DNA from: Zygnema circumcarinatum
Taxonomy: Eukaryota; Streptophyta; Zygnematophyceae; Zygnematales; Zygnemataceae
Reading direction: 5' to 3'
NCBI GenBank assembly: GCA_037447605.1
Contig: CM074806.1
Coordinates: 3,331,489-3,395,488, forward strand
Length of the DNA stretch: 64,000 bases
Both the position numbers and the translations under genes were made by a program. Below the pieces are notes generated by a model, which saw only the letters and a list, made by a program, of their open reading frames with translations, had not been told where the DNA came from and made no database searches. Positions within the stretch are counted from its first letter, which is position 1; each line of letters opens with the position of its first letter. This document shows, in pieces, positions 34,961-48,519 of the stretch.

Positions 34961-37069
34961 ATGGGTCGCGCCATGAAGCCCAGGGGGGTTTCCACACTCC
35001 CCCTCCTCGCTGTCCTCCTCGCCTTTCTCGACAAGGCAGTTGTCCCCTCCCACGCTGAGATACCTTCTTTTGTGAAACTAGCCAAGCATGTCGCCTCTTC
35101 TATTCCTCTCAGAGGCGGTCCCTTCTGGAAGACTAGGCCCTTCTCGGCCTCCGACGTCCCGGCCGCCAGCTGTGCAGTGCTGGATTGTCCCCCGTACAAG
35201 CTCGTGCATGAAGAGTCGGACTTTGAAATTCGGCGCTACCGCAACGCGACTTGGGTCGAAACAGAACCTCTTGAAGACGTCTCCTTCATGAAGGCGACGT
35301 ATCGGGGCTTTCACAGGTAGGAGCAGAATTCCATAATTGCTAAATTTTCCGCTCTTACGTTTGGGTCTTTTTTGGGTTTCTTTCTTGTGAAAGGAGTTGA
35401 ATATGTAAATGCGTGGACATGCCGGTATTGGATTTATAACAGAGAGGTGTTGGGGACACTCTTTTTCCTTCCACGTGTGCTCTCAATTCTATGTGTTGCT
35501 ACTGGAATGATTTTTAAAGAGTTCTGGTCGGCTGGATGATATATGACTGGATAGGTGTATATCGACTAATTATCTGTCGTTTTTTCCCTTGCTGCTTTCC
35601 CCACCCAACCGCCCCCTTGTTTTTTTGTCATTTTCATCATATTCAACAGTATCGTCCAATGTTGTTATTTGTTTCTTTACGCTGCATACAAGTCCTCCAC
35701 TCCCTCGGGAAGAAGATATGGAAGGGCCTGTCTCTGACTCCAAACAGCTATCTTCCACCCATTTTTTCATTGAGGCTTGTTTGTGATTCTTGAATCCTAC
35801 GAGACAAGAAATTAAAAATTGAATCCTCCCATTAGCTCCTTACAGCGGCGTATTCGTTTTGAGGATGTTTTCCTGCGTTGACCTATTTGATGGAGATTTT
35901 CCACGGGTGGTTTTGGCAAGGGTACCGCAAATTGAGATGCAGGAACTTCATGAAAATAGTTAAAGAGATCGTAGGTTTGAGACTTGCATTTAGAGGGATT
36001 GCCCTGGCCCCCGTTTTATTGGCTCATTCTGTTTCCAGGGCCGAGCTGAGGATTGAGTTTTAGATAGATTCCTGTACTTCATTCTGTTCTTATTCCTTCG
36101 ACATTCTCCTCATCCTCCTTATTTATGATGGCCCTCATGTTAAGTGAAAAGCATGGACTGGTTCTCGAATTCTTTTGTTCACATAGGTGATGGGATGGAG
36201 TGGTTCTTTGAATGAGAGTTTTACCGGTATCGTCTCCAGCAAGTTATGAATTGTGTAGCTTTCGTCGTTTGAGTAGGCGCGGGTAAAAAATTTATGTCCT
36301 TGCAACTGTGAACATAAAAGTTACGAATTACAATTTTCGCTCTTTTCTGTTTTTTTTGTAAAGGTTTCTTTCTTCCTATGTAGTGGTAGCTGGAGTTGAC
36401 AAGAGTGCATTTCGCTAGTTCTAGGTGGACGTCAAGAAGCATCATGCTTTGTTAGCTTTGTTCCTTCAGTTCTCATGTTCCTTTGTTGGCTCTGTTTTTG
36501 TGCCTGGTTGTTTTAATGCGTTTCTTGCTTATCTGAACCCTCCCCTCCTCTTTCTGGATGCTTCTTGCTTTTACAGCCTCTTCCAGTACATTGAGGGGGA
36601 AAACGTCAACTTGACGCATGTGCCCATGACAGCACCAGTGTTGACTTCGATCATTCCCTCCGCTGGCCCATTTTGCTCCTCCGCCTTTGTTGTCCGCCTT
36701 TACCTCCCCTCAAGATTTTCGGATCCTGCCCCCCTTCCCAAGTCATCTCAAAGCCCGAAGCTCCAAATTTCATACTCAGGTGACGTTTGTGTGGCGGTAC
36801 GCAAGTTCCCGGGATTTGCTACAGACTTCAACGTGGCTAAGGAGGCGGAGACGCTTGCGAAAACCTTGGAGAGAACGCCATGGGCAGATGTTGTTGATGC
36901 CCAAAGGTCTAACGAGGCTTACTCGATCGCACAATACAACTCACCGTTCGAAATTACGAAGAGGGTTAATGAGGTTTGGGTGAAGATTCCAGTGCGCGAG
37001 AAGGATTTGGAGGAGTGCTTGCCAGTGAAGAAGGACGTTACCCTGAAGAAACGTTTATCGGAAGTTTGA
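34961..37069 (+). CDS. Secreted-type SOUL heme-binding family protein
   Basis: Two exons, 34961-35316 and 36577-37069, join in phase to give 282 aa, with a 1260-base intron. The N-terminus has a hydrophobic segment (LPLLAVLLAFLDKAVVPSHA) consistent with a secretory signal or a thylakoid/ER-type presequence. The SOUL domain (residues about 70-275) shows PPYKLVHEESDFEIRRYRNA and WVETEP, then FQYIEGENVNLTHVPMTAPV, with the hallmark MTAPV motif, VVRLYLPSRF, VAVRKFPGFATDF and the C-terminal YNSPFEITKRVNEVWVKI. SOUL/HEBP proteins bind heme or tetrapyrroles; plant members include cytosolic, plastoglobule and secreted forms. The binding residue is not fixed in the family, so heme binding is inferred. 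The distance between Met 1 and the upstream in-frame DNA supports this start. Confidence 0.94.
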
Positions 37070-40000
37070 AAGGATGTACAGAGGAGATTTGCTTTTGTTT
37101 GGAAGTTGGAAGCTTGGATGTAGGGCTCGTTCAGTTCCCGTTTGCGGACTTTGACGCACTTTTTTGGTTCTTGGTTGAAAGCAATTTTGTTTAGGAAAGT
37201 TTGCTTGATGTCTAGCGGGTTGAGCTGTGGCATTAGTTTGCTTGCAGTGTACATACAGGCGTTTAGATTAGCGAGGGCAATTTCTGGTTCGTTGTCAACG
37301 ATTGCCGGACAATCCTGTATGCGATAAGCTGAGGTGTGCGGCGTGCCATGACGTGGGCCACAGCCATGCATCCTTCATAAATTCGTTGAGCGTGACATGC
37401 CCATGCCATCCTTCCTTTTCAGCGCACAATTGCAGCCACAAGTCGTCCAGCATAACGTATCGAGTATCGGCGTCCAGGGGTGTGCAGTGGGTGGCTTGAA
37501 ATAACGTCAGTATAAATACAATTTCCAGCCCATCGCTGTACCGTACGTAGGGTCGTCAGCATCGTTACTGTAACATGCGGTTCAGCGACGTCAGCAAGCT
37601 GGTTAGCGCATCTGATACCGTAGTCCCGCTTCTGCAATTCTGCGGCGAACGCCCGCTGCATGCGCACAGGCGATGCGAATGAAATGCTGCGGTTGTGACA
37701 AAACGAAAAAACAGTACTGGATGGCAGAGAAATGGCAAGAAAGAGCGCGGGGGTGAGCGGAAAGAAAAGAAATAAAGAGAGGAAATAGAAGGAAGGTAGG
37801 TGAGAAGGTGAAAAGAGAAATTGCTGAAAAGGTTGAAGCACAGAAGAGAGAGCAGCAAGAGAAATGGAGAAAGAGAGAGAAAGAGATCTGCTAGGGATGT
37901 CTGAGCGGAACAGACATCCACAGAGAGGGAGAGAGATAGAGAAGGTGGGGAGGGAGAATGGAACAGGAGAAAAAGAATGCATAACAATGCAGGTTCCAAT
38001 AGAACGGTAGAAACTCTGGAACGTCTTGCAACCGTACAATAAATCACAACATACAGATGCAGATATGTAGCGTTATTCCTAAAATAGGTTGAGAAATCGA
38101 CTGATCAGGAAAACAATACTGTTCGCATTCCTTTTGTTCTCTTCCCACCCGTCTCCCTCCCCGTATTCTCCTCCCTAGACTCTTTCGAATTCCCCATCGA
38201 CCTTCCCGGCCCTTGCCACACTCTCGCCCGTCTCTCCCATCTCCGCCTCCCTCCCGTCTCTCCCCCCGTCTCCCTCCCTCCCTCCCTCCCTCCCTCCCTC
38301 TCCTGCCTGCCTGCCTGCCTGCCTGCCTGCACGGGCAGTGACTTTCTCGACCGTCGCCGCGAGCAGGAGGCGGCGCGGGGCGGGGCCGCGCTGCTTCGGT
38401 GGTTTGACCTCGCGACGGGCTGCGCGAGGGGGAGCGACTCCAAAGTCCAAGGCGGCGGCCAATGAGAGCTCGCCACGTTCACACGTTCGCCTACGTGGCG
38501 AGCTGCCCTTGGACGGCGGCCAGTTCGGTCCTGGAGGCCGTCGCTGCGTACAGAGTCAACGAAAGCCCCGCCTCCCGCGCCGCCTGCCCGCCCGCCCGCT
38601 GTGAGGGAGGGAGGGAGGGAGCGAGGGAGGGAGAGACGGGGGGGGGCGGGGCAGGGTGGGGCGAACTGGACCTGCCCCGCAATCCGCAGGCAGCGCCGAA
38701 CACAGACAGCGTCCGGGCGGGCATGGGGGGCTGATGGCGGCATGGCAGGCCAATCGGAGTCGGACACGTAGGCAAGAGTCGCACCCGGTTCCATGCGAAA
38801 TGTGCGGAACCTGAAACGCGCTCTGCGCAATTGGGCTCCGTTCGAAAGCGAGGCGCTGAGCATGACGGCCGGCCTGCGTCACTGTTTGGCCGCATTGGTG
38901 ATGGCGAAGTCAAGCGGAGGCCCGAAAAGGCAGGACGCCGAGCTACTGTATGCTGTGGCATGGGGGTGGCTATGGGCCACGCCTTCTCTATGGTATGGTA
39001 TGCGGGATGTGGAAAGGTAGGTTTAAGGGAGAGCCGCATCCATCCAATCATATCTTGCCCGCCCGCCCGCCCGCCCGCCGTACTGCCACCACGAGATCCA
39101 GGCAGCCGCCTCCGGTCCGGTGGCGGCGGTCGGTCGCAAGGAAATGGACGGTTAACCTGCCCGCCCGCCCAATTCCCGCTCGCACGCACGTACGCACGCC
39201 GCAACGGGAACAGAAAAAGTTTATTCCAACCTGCCGTACCGTACTCCCCGAAACGCTCCGTCCAAATCGACGGGCAGCGAAAAATAATGTCAAATCTGGC
39301 CGCTAATGGTTGGTAATTCGAGTTGCACGATTCCGCGCCTTCAGTACAGTACCAGAATCTGTCGCCAAATTAAATAAATAAACAACGACGAAAGTTGAGT
39401 TGCCAAAGTTTTCCGCTGCCCCAGACCGATTCGCCCCCTTTCTCAGGGCTGCCCGGCCCGGCCGCGGCGCGAGCAACTGTTTTCCGGGCGGTCGCCCTCC
39501 GGACGGACACACGGACGGACGGACGCACGGACGGGCCCAAGCTCCAAAGTTAACGGGGAGCGCAGTTGGCCCAGATTGGACGGCGGCCGTCCGTCCGATC
39601 TAGGGCTGCAGAACGGACGGTCCGGATGCGCTCTGCGGGCCGGTCAGGGGCAGCGCGGCGAGGCCCGGGAGGACGCTGCTCCGCGCCTTGTCTGGGCGAG
39701 GGCTGCCACGTGGCGGCCCTGCAGTCGCGGTTAACCTTGCGCGAAGGGTGGAGTCGGCATTTTTCTCCCTCTCTCTCTCCCCCTCCGTCCCCTCCGTCCC
39801 CTCCGTCGGCCCCCTCCCGACGGACCAGGAAGCCAGGCAGGCGCGGAGGGTGGGGCGCTAGGAGAGAGAGCATGAGGGGAGCAGGAGGGTGGGTAGGGAA
39901 GAAGCGCGGGTCAGCGAAGGGGGGTAGTTTAGGGTCTGGAAGCAACTGTTAGGGTTGCAGAGGTGGAAGGTGTGAGCACGGACGGGTGCTTCTTGTTTAC

Positions 40001-40178
40001 TGGCGATGTTGATGTGTGTGTTAGATTGCAGGCGGCTTTGGGCGTTGGGTGGATTTGAGGGACAGTGCTCGAGAGTCGGCGGAAAATAACGTAATTCGGG
40101 GGACAGCATTGGCGCAGGGGTGTAGAGTTCTTGGGGCGGAAGTGAGAACGGGGGAAGGAGTATCTTGAAAGAGTAGGG
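37070..40178. other. Large intergenic region; GC-rich island and microsatellites
   Basis: 37690-37990 is GA-rich. 38270-38330 has CCCT and CCTG tetranucleotide runs, and 38610-38650 has the GGGA equivalent. 39058-39080 is (CCCG)n, and 39500-39535 is a GGAC-type run. The TACCGTACGTA motif occurs at 37539. Overlapping GC-rich open frames on both strands show no family resemblance, so I support no gene here. The 3' part (39900-40178) is the likely promoter and leader of the longin gene. Confidence 0.5.
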
Positions 40179-43100
40179 ATGGGGCGAGAGCAGGAGCTGC
40201 TGTACTACGTGGCAGTTGCGAATGGCATGCAGATTGTGGAAAGTCATGCAAACGGCAGCGACGATTTGAACCGTATCGCTATAGACGCCCTGAAGGATGT
40301 TCCGGAACACAGTAGTCACTACAGTCTGGTCAGTGCCCGTGTTCGAAGTGCCTATTTTTGCTCTCCCTATCGGCTTTCGCTAGTTCTCTTATTCCTGAAG
40401 CATTTCTGTCTGCTTTGAACCGAGTGCATGTGGCAGACTAGCCTTTAGGGTTTGACACGGCAACCGTTGGAGTAGTAACATTGGGAAGAAGCTCTTGGAA
40501 ATCATGCATCACTGTCAATAACTGCCCTTTGACGAAATGCTGTGAAAGGGGCCCAGTCATTGCAGAGATTTTAATCCCTTGATTTAGTACGCATAGTTGG
40601 TGGTTGTGATGGCAAAAGGTATTGTAGGGCAAAACCAGGCGAAGGATCTGCCTGCACTTCCTGCTTGAATGAAGAGTGAGCCCCCAACGGGTGGTAGGCT
40701 GCTTGGATTGATCGCCAACACTGTTGAATTGCAGCCAGCACGTACGGTTGCCTCATGAATGATTGACCTGCTTCTCGATACATACAGTGTCCCGGGCGTT
40801 GTCAGATAAAACTTCTGTCACTGGGGGCTGTGGATAGTGCCTCCCATGTCTGCTTATATGGCAGTTTTGAATCATGCACTTCCTATCTCAACAGCTTGAT
40901 ACCACCATCTCCGAAGCTTTCAGAAGCGTTTTTTCGAAACGCCGGTTAGGGATTAATCTGCAGTTGAAAAGATTACGCGCCCTTTTATGGGAAACTACAG
41001 GAATGCTGAAGTGAAACTGTTTCGACTTTTCGGGACTGCTGAAAGTTGATTTCGTTAGCCACCCTCAAGGCTTTTTATAGTCTACCTAGTGGACCTGATT
41101 CCAGACCTTGAGCTTTGATGGAGTTTGCTGTTTGCTGAACGGATGTTCTTCTAATGCCCTGGAATGTGAAACTGCCCATGAGAGGCATATTCAGCATGCT
41201 GATTTCACTTCTCGGGATAATGTCCTTTCGGTCAAAAGAAGGACAGAATTGCCCCAGTTCTGAAGCTGCTTGCTCAGGTCTGTAGAATGCCGATCAGTTG
41301 GATTGCATTCATGTTCTTAGTCGTTTCTAACGAGTGGTGATAGTTTTGTCAATGTTCGACACTGATGGAGCTATAGGCTTGCTGCTTCTTTGGAGCTTTT
41401 GGAGAGAACTTGTGTTGAGGCAGTATTGCATGGTTGACGACTTTATATCCGCCACTTTCTGCGTGTTCGTTATTATCTCCAGTAGGATGTCTGGCAAACG
41501 GCATGTGCTTTCCTCATCATTACACCACGCAATAGACCCCTTCTCGACGATGTTTAGTGCACCATGTTTTTAAATTTTTACCTGTGAAAACTTTCTGAGA
41601 TGTGAAACAATGTTTGCACCCCCCTTTTGCAGGGCTTTGATGACACAATTTTTGTGTTTATGCGAGACAAAAAAAACCACGATCTTGTTTACATGCTCGT
41701 AGGTCACTCCGTTCTCACCAAGGAAAAGGCATGGAAACATCTTTCAGACCTCCGTGACAGTTATTGGAAGCAGAAGTCTCAGAAGCATCGCTCAGTGGAT
41801 GGGTTGAAGCACCACATGCAGGATCTAGTCAAGAGAGTGAAGGACACAATTCCTCCGCGAGTGGACTTAATAGTCTACCCTGATGCACCACGAAATTATC
41901 TCGTGCCAAAAGAGGGAGATGAAGAGCCGGAGCTGGTCCCCCTGTCCCGGTTGTCTGCACCTCCCGGACGGAAAAGCTTGCAGGAGGAGTTGGCAGAGTT
42001 GGGTGATTCAGAAGATGATGAGCCGATTGTTGACTCTCCAACCAAACTTTCATCAGGATCAGGTTTGAGAGTTGCAAGTGGAGCTCAGGCAGAGGGAGGC
42101 TCTCAGCCCGGGAGTGGAGGAGGGGCATTTAACTTCTTGCAGGCCCAATCTGGGTTTGGGAAGAAGTCATTAGCATGGTCTGTTGAAATAAAGAACGCAG
42201 TGCCGCCAGTGAATATGAAGTCTGGACTGAAGCAACCAACGTGGTCTATGGAGTTAAGTGCAAAGAATAAACAACAACATCTGCAAGGGCAGGCCCATCC
42301 ACCCACTGAGGATGAGGGCCCTCCATCGAAGGATTTTGACAAGCCAAACCATTCCCTTTTGAGCTGGGCTATGAAGCGAGGAGGGCCAATACCAGAAGTG
42401 CCTTTGGCATTAGGCCGGGAGCAAAAGTCAAGTTCTGGCAGCAATGATGCGTCGCCATCGTATGACAGTGCAGAACCAAGTGACAGAGCAACTGATGGTG
42501 GGTCGGAGCCGGATTCAGTGCCGCTTTGGGGAACCTCAAGTGTCAGTTCTGACGAATTTCAAAGGAGGCAGCAGACTGGGGGGCAGTCTGGTGGATCACG
42601 GAAGAAAGGATCACCTGGTGGCATGATAGGTTATATCCAACGCAGTAACTCCAAATCACAGGAATATCCATCTAAGGTTTCACCAGAAGAACGATTTCAT
42701 CCCCGTGAAATTAGAACAGACGTGTACAGAGTTCATGAAAATGAAGGCTTCTACTCAGAGCGTAGCAAACCTGTAGCGGGAAGGATTAGTGCGATGGCAC
42801 CGTCTGGTTTATCGTGGCATGAGGAGATTCGGAGATATAACATCTCCATGGGTCTTGCTGCTCCAAAGCCGTTTTCTGGTACACTGGCAAGCCCAGCGCG
42901 TGACGGGACAGTTTCTGGTATGGCAGCACCAACAGAACAAATTGTGAAGAAGACAACCACTCCGACATCACAGGGAGGGAGCTGGCCTGTGCGAGACAAC
43001 GTTCATAGCACCGAACCCCATAATCAGGTAAGCATCCTGTCAGAGGAGTCGCTTGTACTTGTCTGTAGTGAGTGTGCTAGCATGTAATTGAACTATCAGA

Positions 43101-46100
43101 ATGTAATTAGTGGGTTGCTGCCTGTCTCGTATGGATGACCCTGTAGAGCTCGGTGACTGGTACATTTGTGAGAGAAATCAGAGGTCCAAGGCCAGAGAAC
43201 TACTATGCACTCGTTCCCCCCTCTCCCTCCTCCGAACCGTCGATACCTTTTAATAAGGGTTGGAGTTTGACATCAACTAGTTTTGGTATACCTTGTTATT
43301 GGCACGAACTTTGTAAAGTGCATTCTTCAGCTCAGACCATACTTCTGATATGGGAAAATCTTCAGTTTGCTTCAGACCACTTGCTATTGTTTGCGGAGCT
43401 GGCTTTGAGAAAGCAAGCAACAGGAATGATGCTCCAAAATGTTTAAGATTAAAATATGAGATGATTCCAGTTTGATAAGTGTACTTGCGCTGATTTTGGA
43501 CTTCCATCCGAAAGCAGGTAAGTGCCGGAATGGCAGAGGACGTGCCTGCTGTTTGCATTCTCCGACTTTTCCCTGCCATCGGCATTTAGGCTGCAGCTTA
43601 ACTACAAAAAACTTGACGTGACAGGAATAGGTTGGAATAAGGCCAAGTGTCGAATAAAGGCTACACTTGCTTTAGAGAGAAAGCAGGGCTTGACCTCTCT
43701 TGGCCTCTAGTCAGTTTGGCCTTGAGATTACTCTGCAGTCATTACATTTGGTGGTAACCAGGCTGATTATCGATGTTTTGCAAGCTTTTCAATTTACTGG
43801 TCATTAGGAGCCAAGGAGCATGGCACAACGTGGTGTGATGAAGCCCGCATGACATATGAATCCACTCAGTTTGATAAAATCCAGTTTTGGTTAACCTGTC
43901 GAACTATCGCTTTGATCAGATCATCAAACCAAACCCCTCAGGTCCACTGAAATGGGTGGACTCCGAGTCTTTATTCATAAACTTTCTTGATGCTCCATAT
44001 CCGGTGTTTTTCTTCTAGTTTTAAAAATGAGTCATAGCCATTCGGAGTGTTGGTGTTGACCGGACGATTTGTCTTCTTTTGGCTTGAATTTTTGGACTTT
44101 GTTTGGGCCTTCAATGAGTTCGAGATAAAGAGCACTATGCCTGTACTGGTTTTGAGTGAAGAAGCTGCTTCTGACCTTTTAGTGCTGGGCCTGTCTGGAG
44201 GTAGGTGGCGGTAAAGCGACCTCAAGATACCTGGAAAAAGGTTCGCTCTTACTGTTTCAAACCTGGGAATTGGGTTTGATGGGTGAGGCCTAGGCACCAA
44301 AGGCTCTGCATGGTCCTTCACCGGAGTTTGCATTCGCACATGCATGAAGTGTGAGGTTGACATTTTTACCTAGTAAATCAATACATCTGTACACAGTCTT
44401 GCAGGGTAGTGGTACGTAGGAGGTGGTTGAGTGTGCGGAAGTAGTTCCTGCTGCCGACTCTGTCACACGATCCATGCCACTAGTTGCTACGTTTGTTTGC
44501 AATTGACATTTTCGCTGGCATCAAGTCTCGTCTTCAACATACATGTATGGAAATGGTTTGCATGAGCTGACTTGCTTGTATGCTTTCCAAAGCGTAACGT
44601 TTTCATGTGTCATTCTACTCGGGTATGCTATGCGGAACCATTAGCAATTGAAAGTTCCCGCTAGTTTCTCATCATCTTTGGTATTTCCATTGGAAGTAGT
44701 CTGTATGCATTCAGTTTACTTCTTTCTGCTTAATACATAGTATTGTTTTGTGAGAGCCATTTTGAACCTTTATGAATGGTAAATTGTAACCTTTCTGATA
44801 GTACAAGTGTGAAACTTGTCTCTCTTCGAATGCGTTTGGATGTCTGGAAATATGCACGCGGTCTTTCTCTTGCTGAAGTCCAAAAAAACTATATCTTGCT
44901 TCATTAAGTCGTTTCGTCCGTCAATCAGTGTGCAAAGGCCAAGTTGAGAGTTTCCAATGGCTTGCTTCCATGAATTTGGGTTGGCGCTTTCTCTGTCCAA
45001 GAGCATCTGTCACTAAAATTCTTCAGCAATGGAAGCAAGCTGAAGCCTTCAATTTGGGTCCCGATGCAGGTGTCTTTTGTAGACCCTCGTTGACATATCC
45101 TTGGTTCAGAAATTGAGCTTTTGATAGTCAGAGGTGTTTTCTGTTAAGATTCATTACGGCAATGTGTTGTTTTGAGGAAAGAAGGCTTTCTGCATCTGAA
45201 ATCTTTGTGATTTGCTGCTGGATTTAAAGTGTGTATGAGAGAGAATAGGAGAGTAAAAGGGAGCGATCAAAGGAATGGTGTTAGACGGTGAGAGTGGAGG
45301 AAGGATGGGAAAGAGACAGCTACCTACAGGAATGGGAGGGGTAAGGTGCAGAGTGGGATAGAGTGTGAAGTCAGTGTGAGAGAGTGAGGGGGAGAGATAG
45401 GCAGAGAGAGTGAATCGAGTGTATGTCTTGACTTGTGTGGTTGGCATGAAGGAGGCTGTTTGTTAGAGAAATGACTGCAGGCTTTTGTGCCTCTTCCCTT
45501 CAGGCTGATGACATGGCAAGAAGCCCTTCTTGGGCCTACTGCCGTGCGATGGGGCAGAAAGCAAAGGCTGTACTCACCGCCATTGGAACTTTGGGAGCTT
45601 TAAGAACGCCCGGGGGGCGTATAGACTCGTGTTGAGGCACGTTTGCTTTCTTTTGTTGTCGCTCAACTGCTGCTTTTTCTTATTTCCTGTATGCTTATAT
45701 CCTGCGGGAGCTGGTATATTTCCACTGCTGTTCATTTGTAAACAGCTTTTTTGTCATCAGCTATTAACCTGGTCAAGGCATAGACTACCTGCTAGACGAT
45801 TATCACGAGTTGTTCGTTCATTTTTCTTGAATTGGCTTTTCGTAGAGGGGCTTCATGGTTTTTCGACCTTATTGACGGGCCCTTTTGTCTGCGCAATAGC
45901 AGAGAAGTTGCTATGCTTTGTTTTACTGTACTGGTAGTGGCCTTGCGGAATGGTGTGTAGCAGATGTGTACTGTTGCTCGACTATTAATACTCAGGCTTC
46001 AGTTTCTTGCCTCTGACTCACCTCTTTACATTTCAGATGTGAAAGGCAACGCACATGACAAGCACAATTGACAGAATGTGTCGTATGGTATAGATTTGAT

Positions 46101-47257
46101 TATGCTGTTGCCTCAGAGTTCCGTCCAGTTCTTGGAAAGGACGTCAGCTTTTGATGAAATCAAAGGACCTTTAAAATCAGTTTATTGATTGGGCAAGCTG
46201 CTGAGGGGCTATACTTTAGTAGAGGAGTCCGGTCCCTCTTTCATGTCTGCAAGAGCCTTGTGAATGGAAATTGCGTTCCGACTGACTGGGGGGGGGGCCT
46301 CAGCTCGAGGCCAAACACTGAGTGCTTTGTGTAGGGTGCGTTTGGTTCATCCGATTGTTCTGACGCATAAACCAAAAGCATCCCTCTGCTTATGCATCGT
46401 ATGGGTGGAAAACTTGTGTCCTTCAAATCTGATGGTGTGCGTCTGGTGGTGAAGCATCATGCTGCACATACAGCCTCCTCGCTCGCTATTTCTGGGTAGT
46501 TTGAAGCAGCCTTCCTTACGCAGTTGTTCTTTGGATTGTCCACAGCCACCACAACGTCAACCTCAGCCAAGAAAGCGTCCTGGCTGTTTTTGCCTTTGGT
46601 AAGGCTTGCCCCCTGCATGGCTGGTGAAGAAGAGCGGCATGGGCATGGGACAGAGATGATGCTGCCCATGGCATCCACTGGCATGCACATGCGCGTGTAT
46701 GGTTACTGACTGTTTCGCCTACACCAGTCCCCTTTGAGCAGCTCATGGTCTATCGTCTGCAACTCACCGTTTCCACGAGCACCGTTCCTTTGTGTTTTTG
46801 CTGGTGCTTATGTTTGGTTGCCACGCAATTGTGCATTGCCGTGTGACCCATCTCTTTGTGTTCTTTCGTGTGCAAGCAGGAAAGTCAAACTGAGGCCTCT
46901 TTGCTTGCCTTGCCTTTCTCTGGACTCTTGAGCTGTTCCAGAAACCGCTCCTTCTTTCAGTTTCCCTCCCATATATTCGCTGATGGCTTGTCTCTGCAGC
47001 TCTTACCTAGTCTGTTTAAGATTGGCAGGACTGGATGAGCGATTTGGTAAGCTGTTCGCAGTGTGTGTGCAGTGTTCTGTGTTTCCTGTCACCCTCCGAC
47101 TCTTCATTGCCAAGGTCGTGCCACTAACCTGGCTGTTGTGTTGCTTGGATCGTGGCAGACGATCAAGCTGGCGATCGGAGTCAACCTTGTAGCCATGGCA
47201 GCGTGCATCATAGCGTGGCTGGCCATCTGTGGGGGGCTGGAATGCCTCACTAGTTAA
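40179..47257 (+). CDS. Phytolongin-like longin-domain membrane protein
   Basis: Six exons close in phase: 40179-40328, 41633-43027, 45504-45618, 46546-46598, 47029-47046 and 47159-47257, giving 609 aa. Residues 1-~115 look like a longin domain: LLYYVAVANGMQIVESHANG, then TIFVFMRDKKNHDLVYMLVG and AWKHLSDLRDSYW. Residues ~130-560 are a Ser/Gly/Pro-rich, probably disordered linker with no SNARE heptads. The C-terminus is one hydrophobic helix (LAIGVNLVAMAACIIAWLAI), then CGGLECLTS, like the tail anchor of plant phytolongins, which are longins that lost the SNARE motif and act in ER-Golgi trafficking. Known phytolongins are about 220-280 aa, so the linker is unusually large. The 18-nt exon is supported only by splice signals and phase. 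The first two exons and the tail are firm; the middle small exons are less so. Confidence 0.78.
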
Positions 47258-48519
47258 GCCCGTTTCAATAAGTGGCTCCCGTACAAGATCGGAGACCAGA
47301 CAACCTGATTCATGCGGGTTGCATGGTGGTAGTTGAGAAATGGTTTGAATTTCTCGCCAAGCAAGTGTACCCCTTTTTATGTCTTACGTTACTGGTCATG
47401 GAGCGACGATTTGACACGTTGGCAAGGAGACACAGGCAGAGAGTGCGGCTTTGTATACATATGTCGGTGTCCTGTTGGAACGCTCAGACTGGGGCCGGGG
47501 AGCGTGCTGTCATTGCAGCACACTTCTCTTTGATAGGGGGGTGGCGTCCTTTTGAGATAAGTGGAGATTTTGGTGCACTTCCAAGCAAGGAAGTTTTAGG
47601 TCTAATGGAGTCTTGCTATTTGTGGCATTCATATTATTAGGGGATGGGTGGTGCATGCCTATGGCAGGTACTTACCATGGCCTCCAAGCAATTACAGCGT
47701 AATAGTGAATCTGAAGTATGTGGTGACCTTCTTTATGGAAGAAGATGAGTCTACATTAACCGAGCCGTTTAGCGTACGGTAATTGTTGCATTGTGGTGCC
47801 ATGTTGAGTGAAATCGTTACTTGTTGGTCACTTTGTCATGGGATGGCGTTGATGATGTGCAGCCACAGACTTCTGTGCGCTGGTTAGTCTAGCAGCGCAC
47901 ATTGTCGATTGTGCAATGCTATGCGAACATGCACATTCACCAAGCTTTGACGAGCGAGGAAGCACGTGCCAAATGAGAAGGCACTCGCATGCTTGCGGTA
48001 CACATATACTATACGGGAATATACTGAAGTAATATAGTGCCATACGGGACTTTGCTGAAACGAGCCCTCATAGAGTACCACTAAATGCTGAATTTTTAGA
48101 AAATTACCAATAGTTTACCTCAATACGCGATTGCTCCTGACATCTGCCCGCGAACCTTTTTCTCAAAATCTCTTAGATTGAGCGCGACAACACGATATCC
48201 AAACATTGAAGAGCATTGTACATATCGCCTTCGATCCCAGCAGAGCGGGATGCTGAGTATGTGCGGACCAGTTTTCCCTTCGTCGCATACTTTTCCCTAT
48301 AATTGCCGTAGTATCGTCGCTCAGCTCAACGTGCAGGTAAATCAGTACTGGTGCTTAGTGATATCGAATGTTGAGTTTTCTGAACATTCAATCGTTTCGA
48401 CAATTTCAACATATCGTCGAGACATCTAATCGGTTCTACGCATTAAGCATTGCGTTTTGTAGGCTGCAATACATCGTTGATGAGCTTCAACATGAACATG
48501 AACCACAAGGGACAAAAGT
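47258..48519. other. 3' UTR and intergenic
   Basis: No exon or RNA gene was recognised. A GCGTACGGTA motif is at 47772. Short open frames lack splice context. Confidence 0.45.

Noticed and set aside
38105-39204. Long Arg/Ala/Gly-rich frames on both strands
   Set aside because: GC-rich DNA keeps several frames open at once; no domain, splice context or consistent codon pattern.
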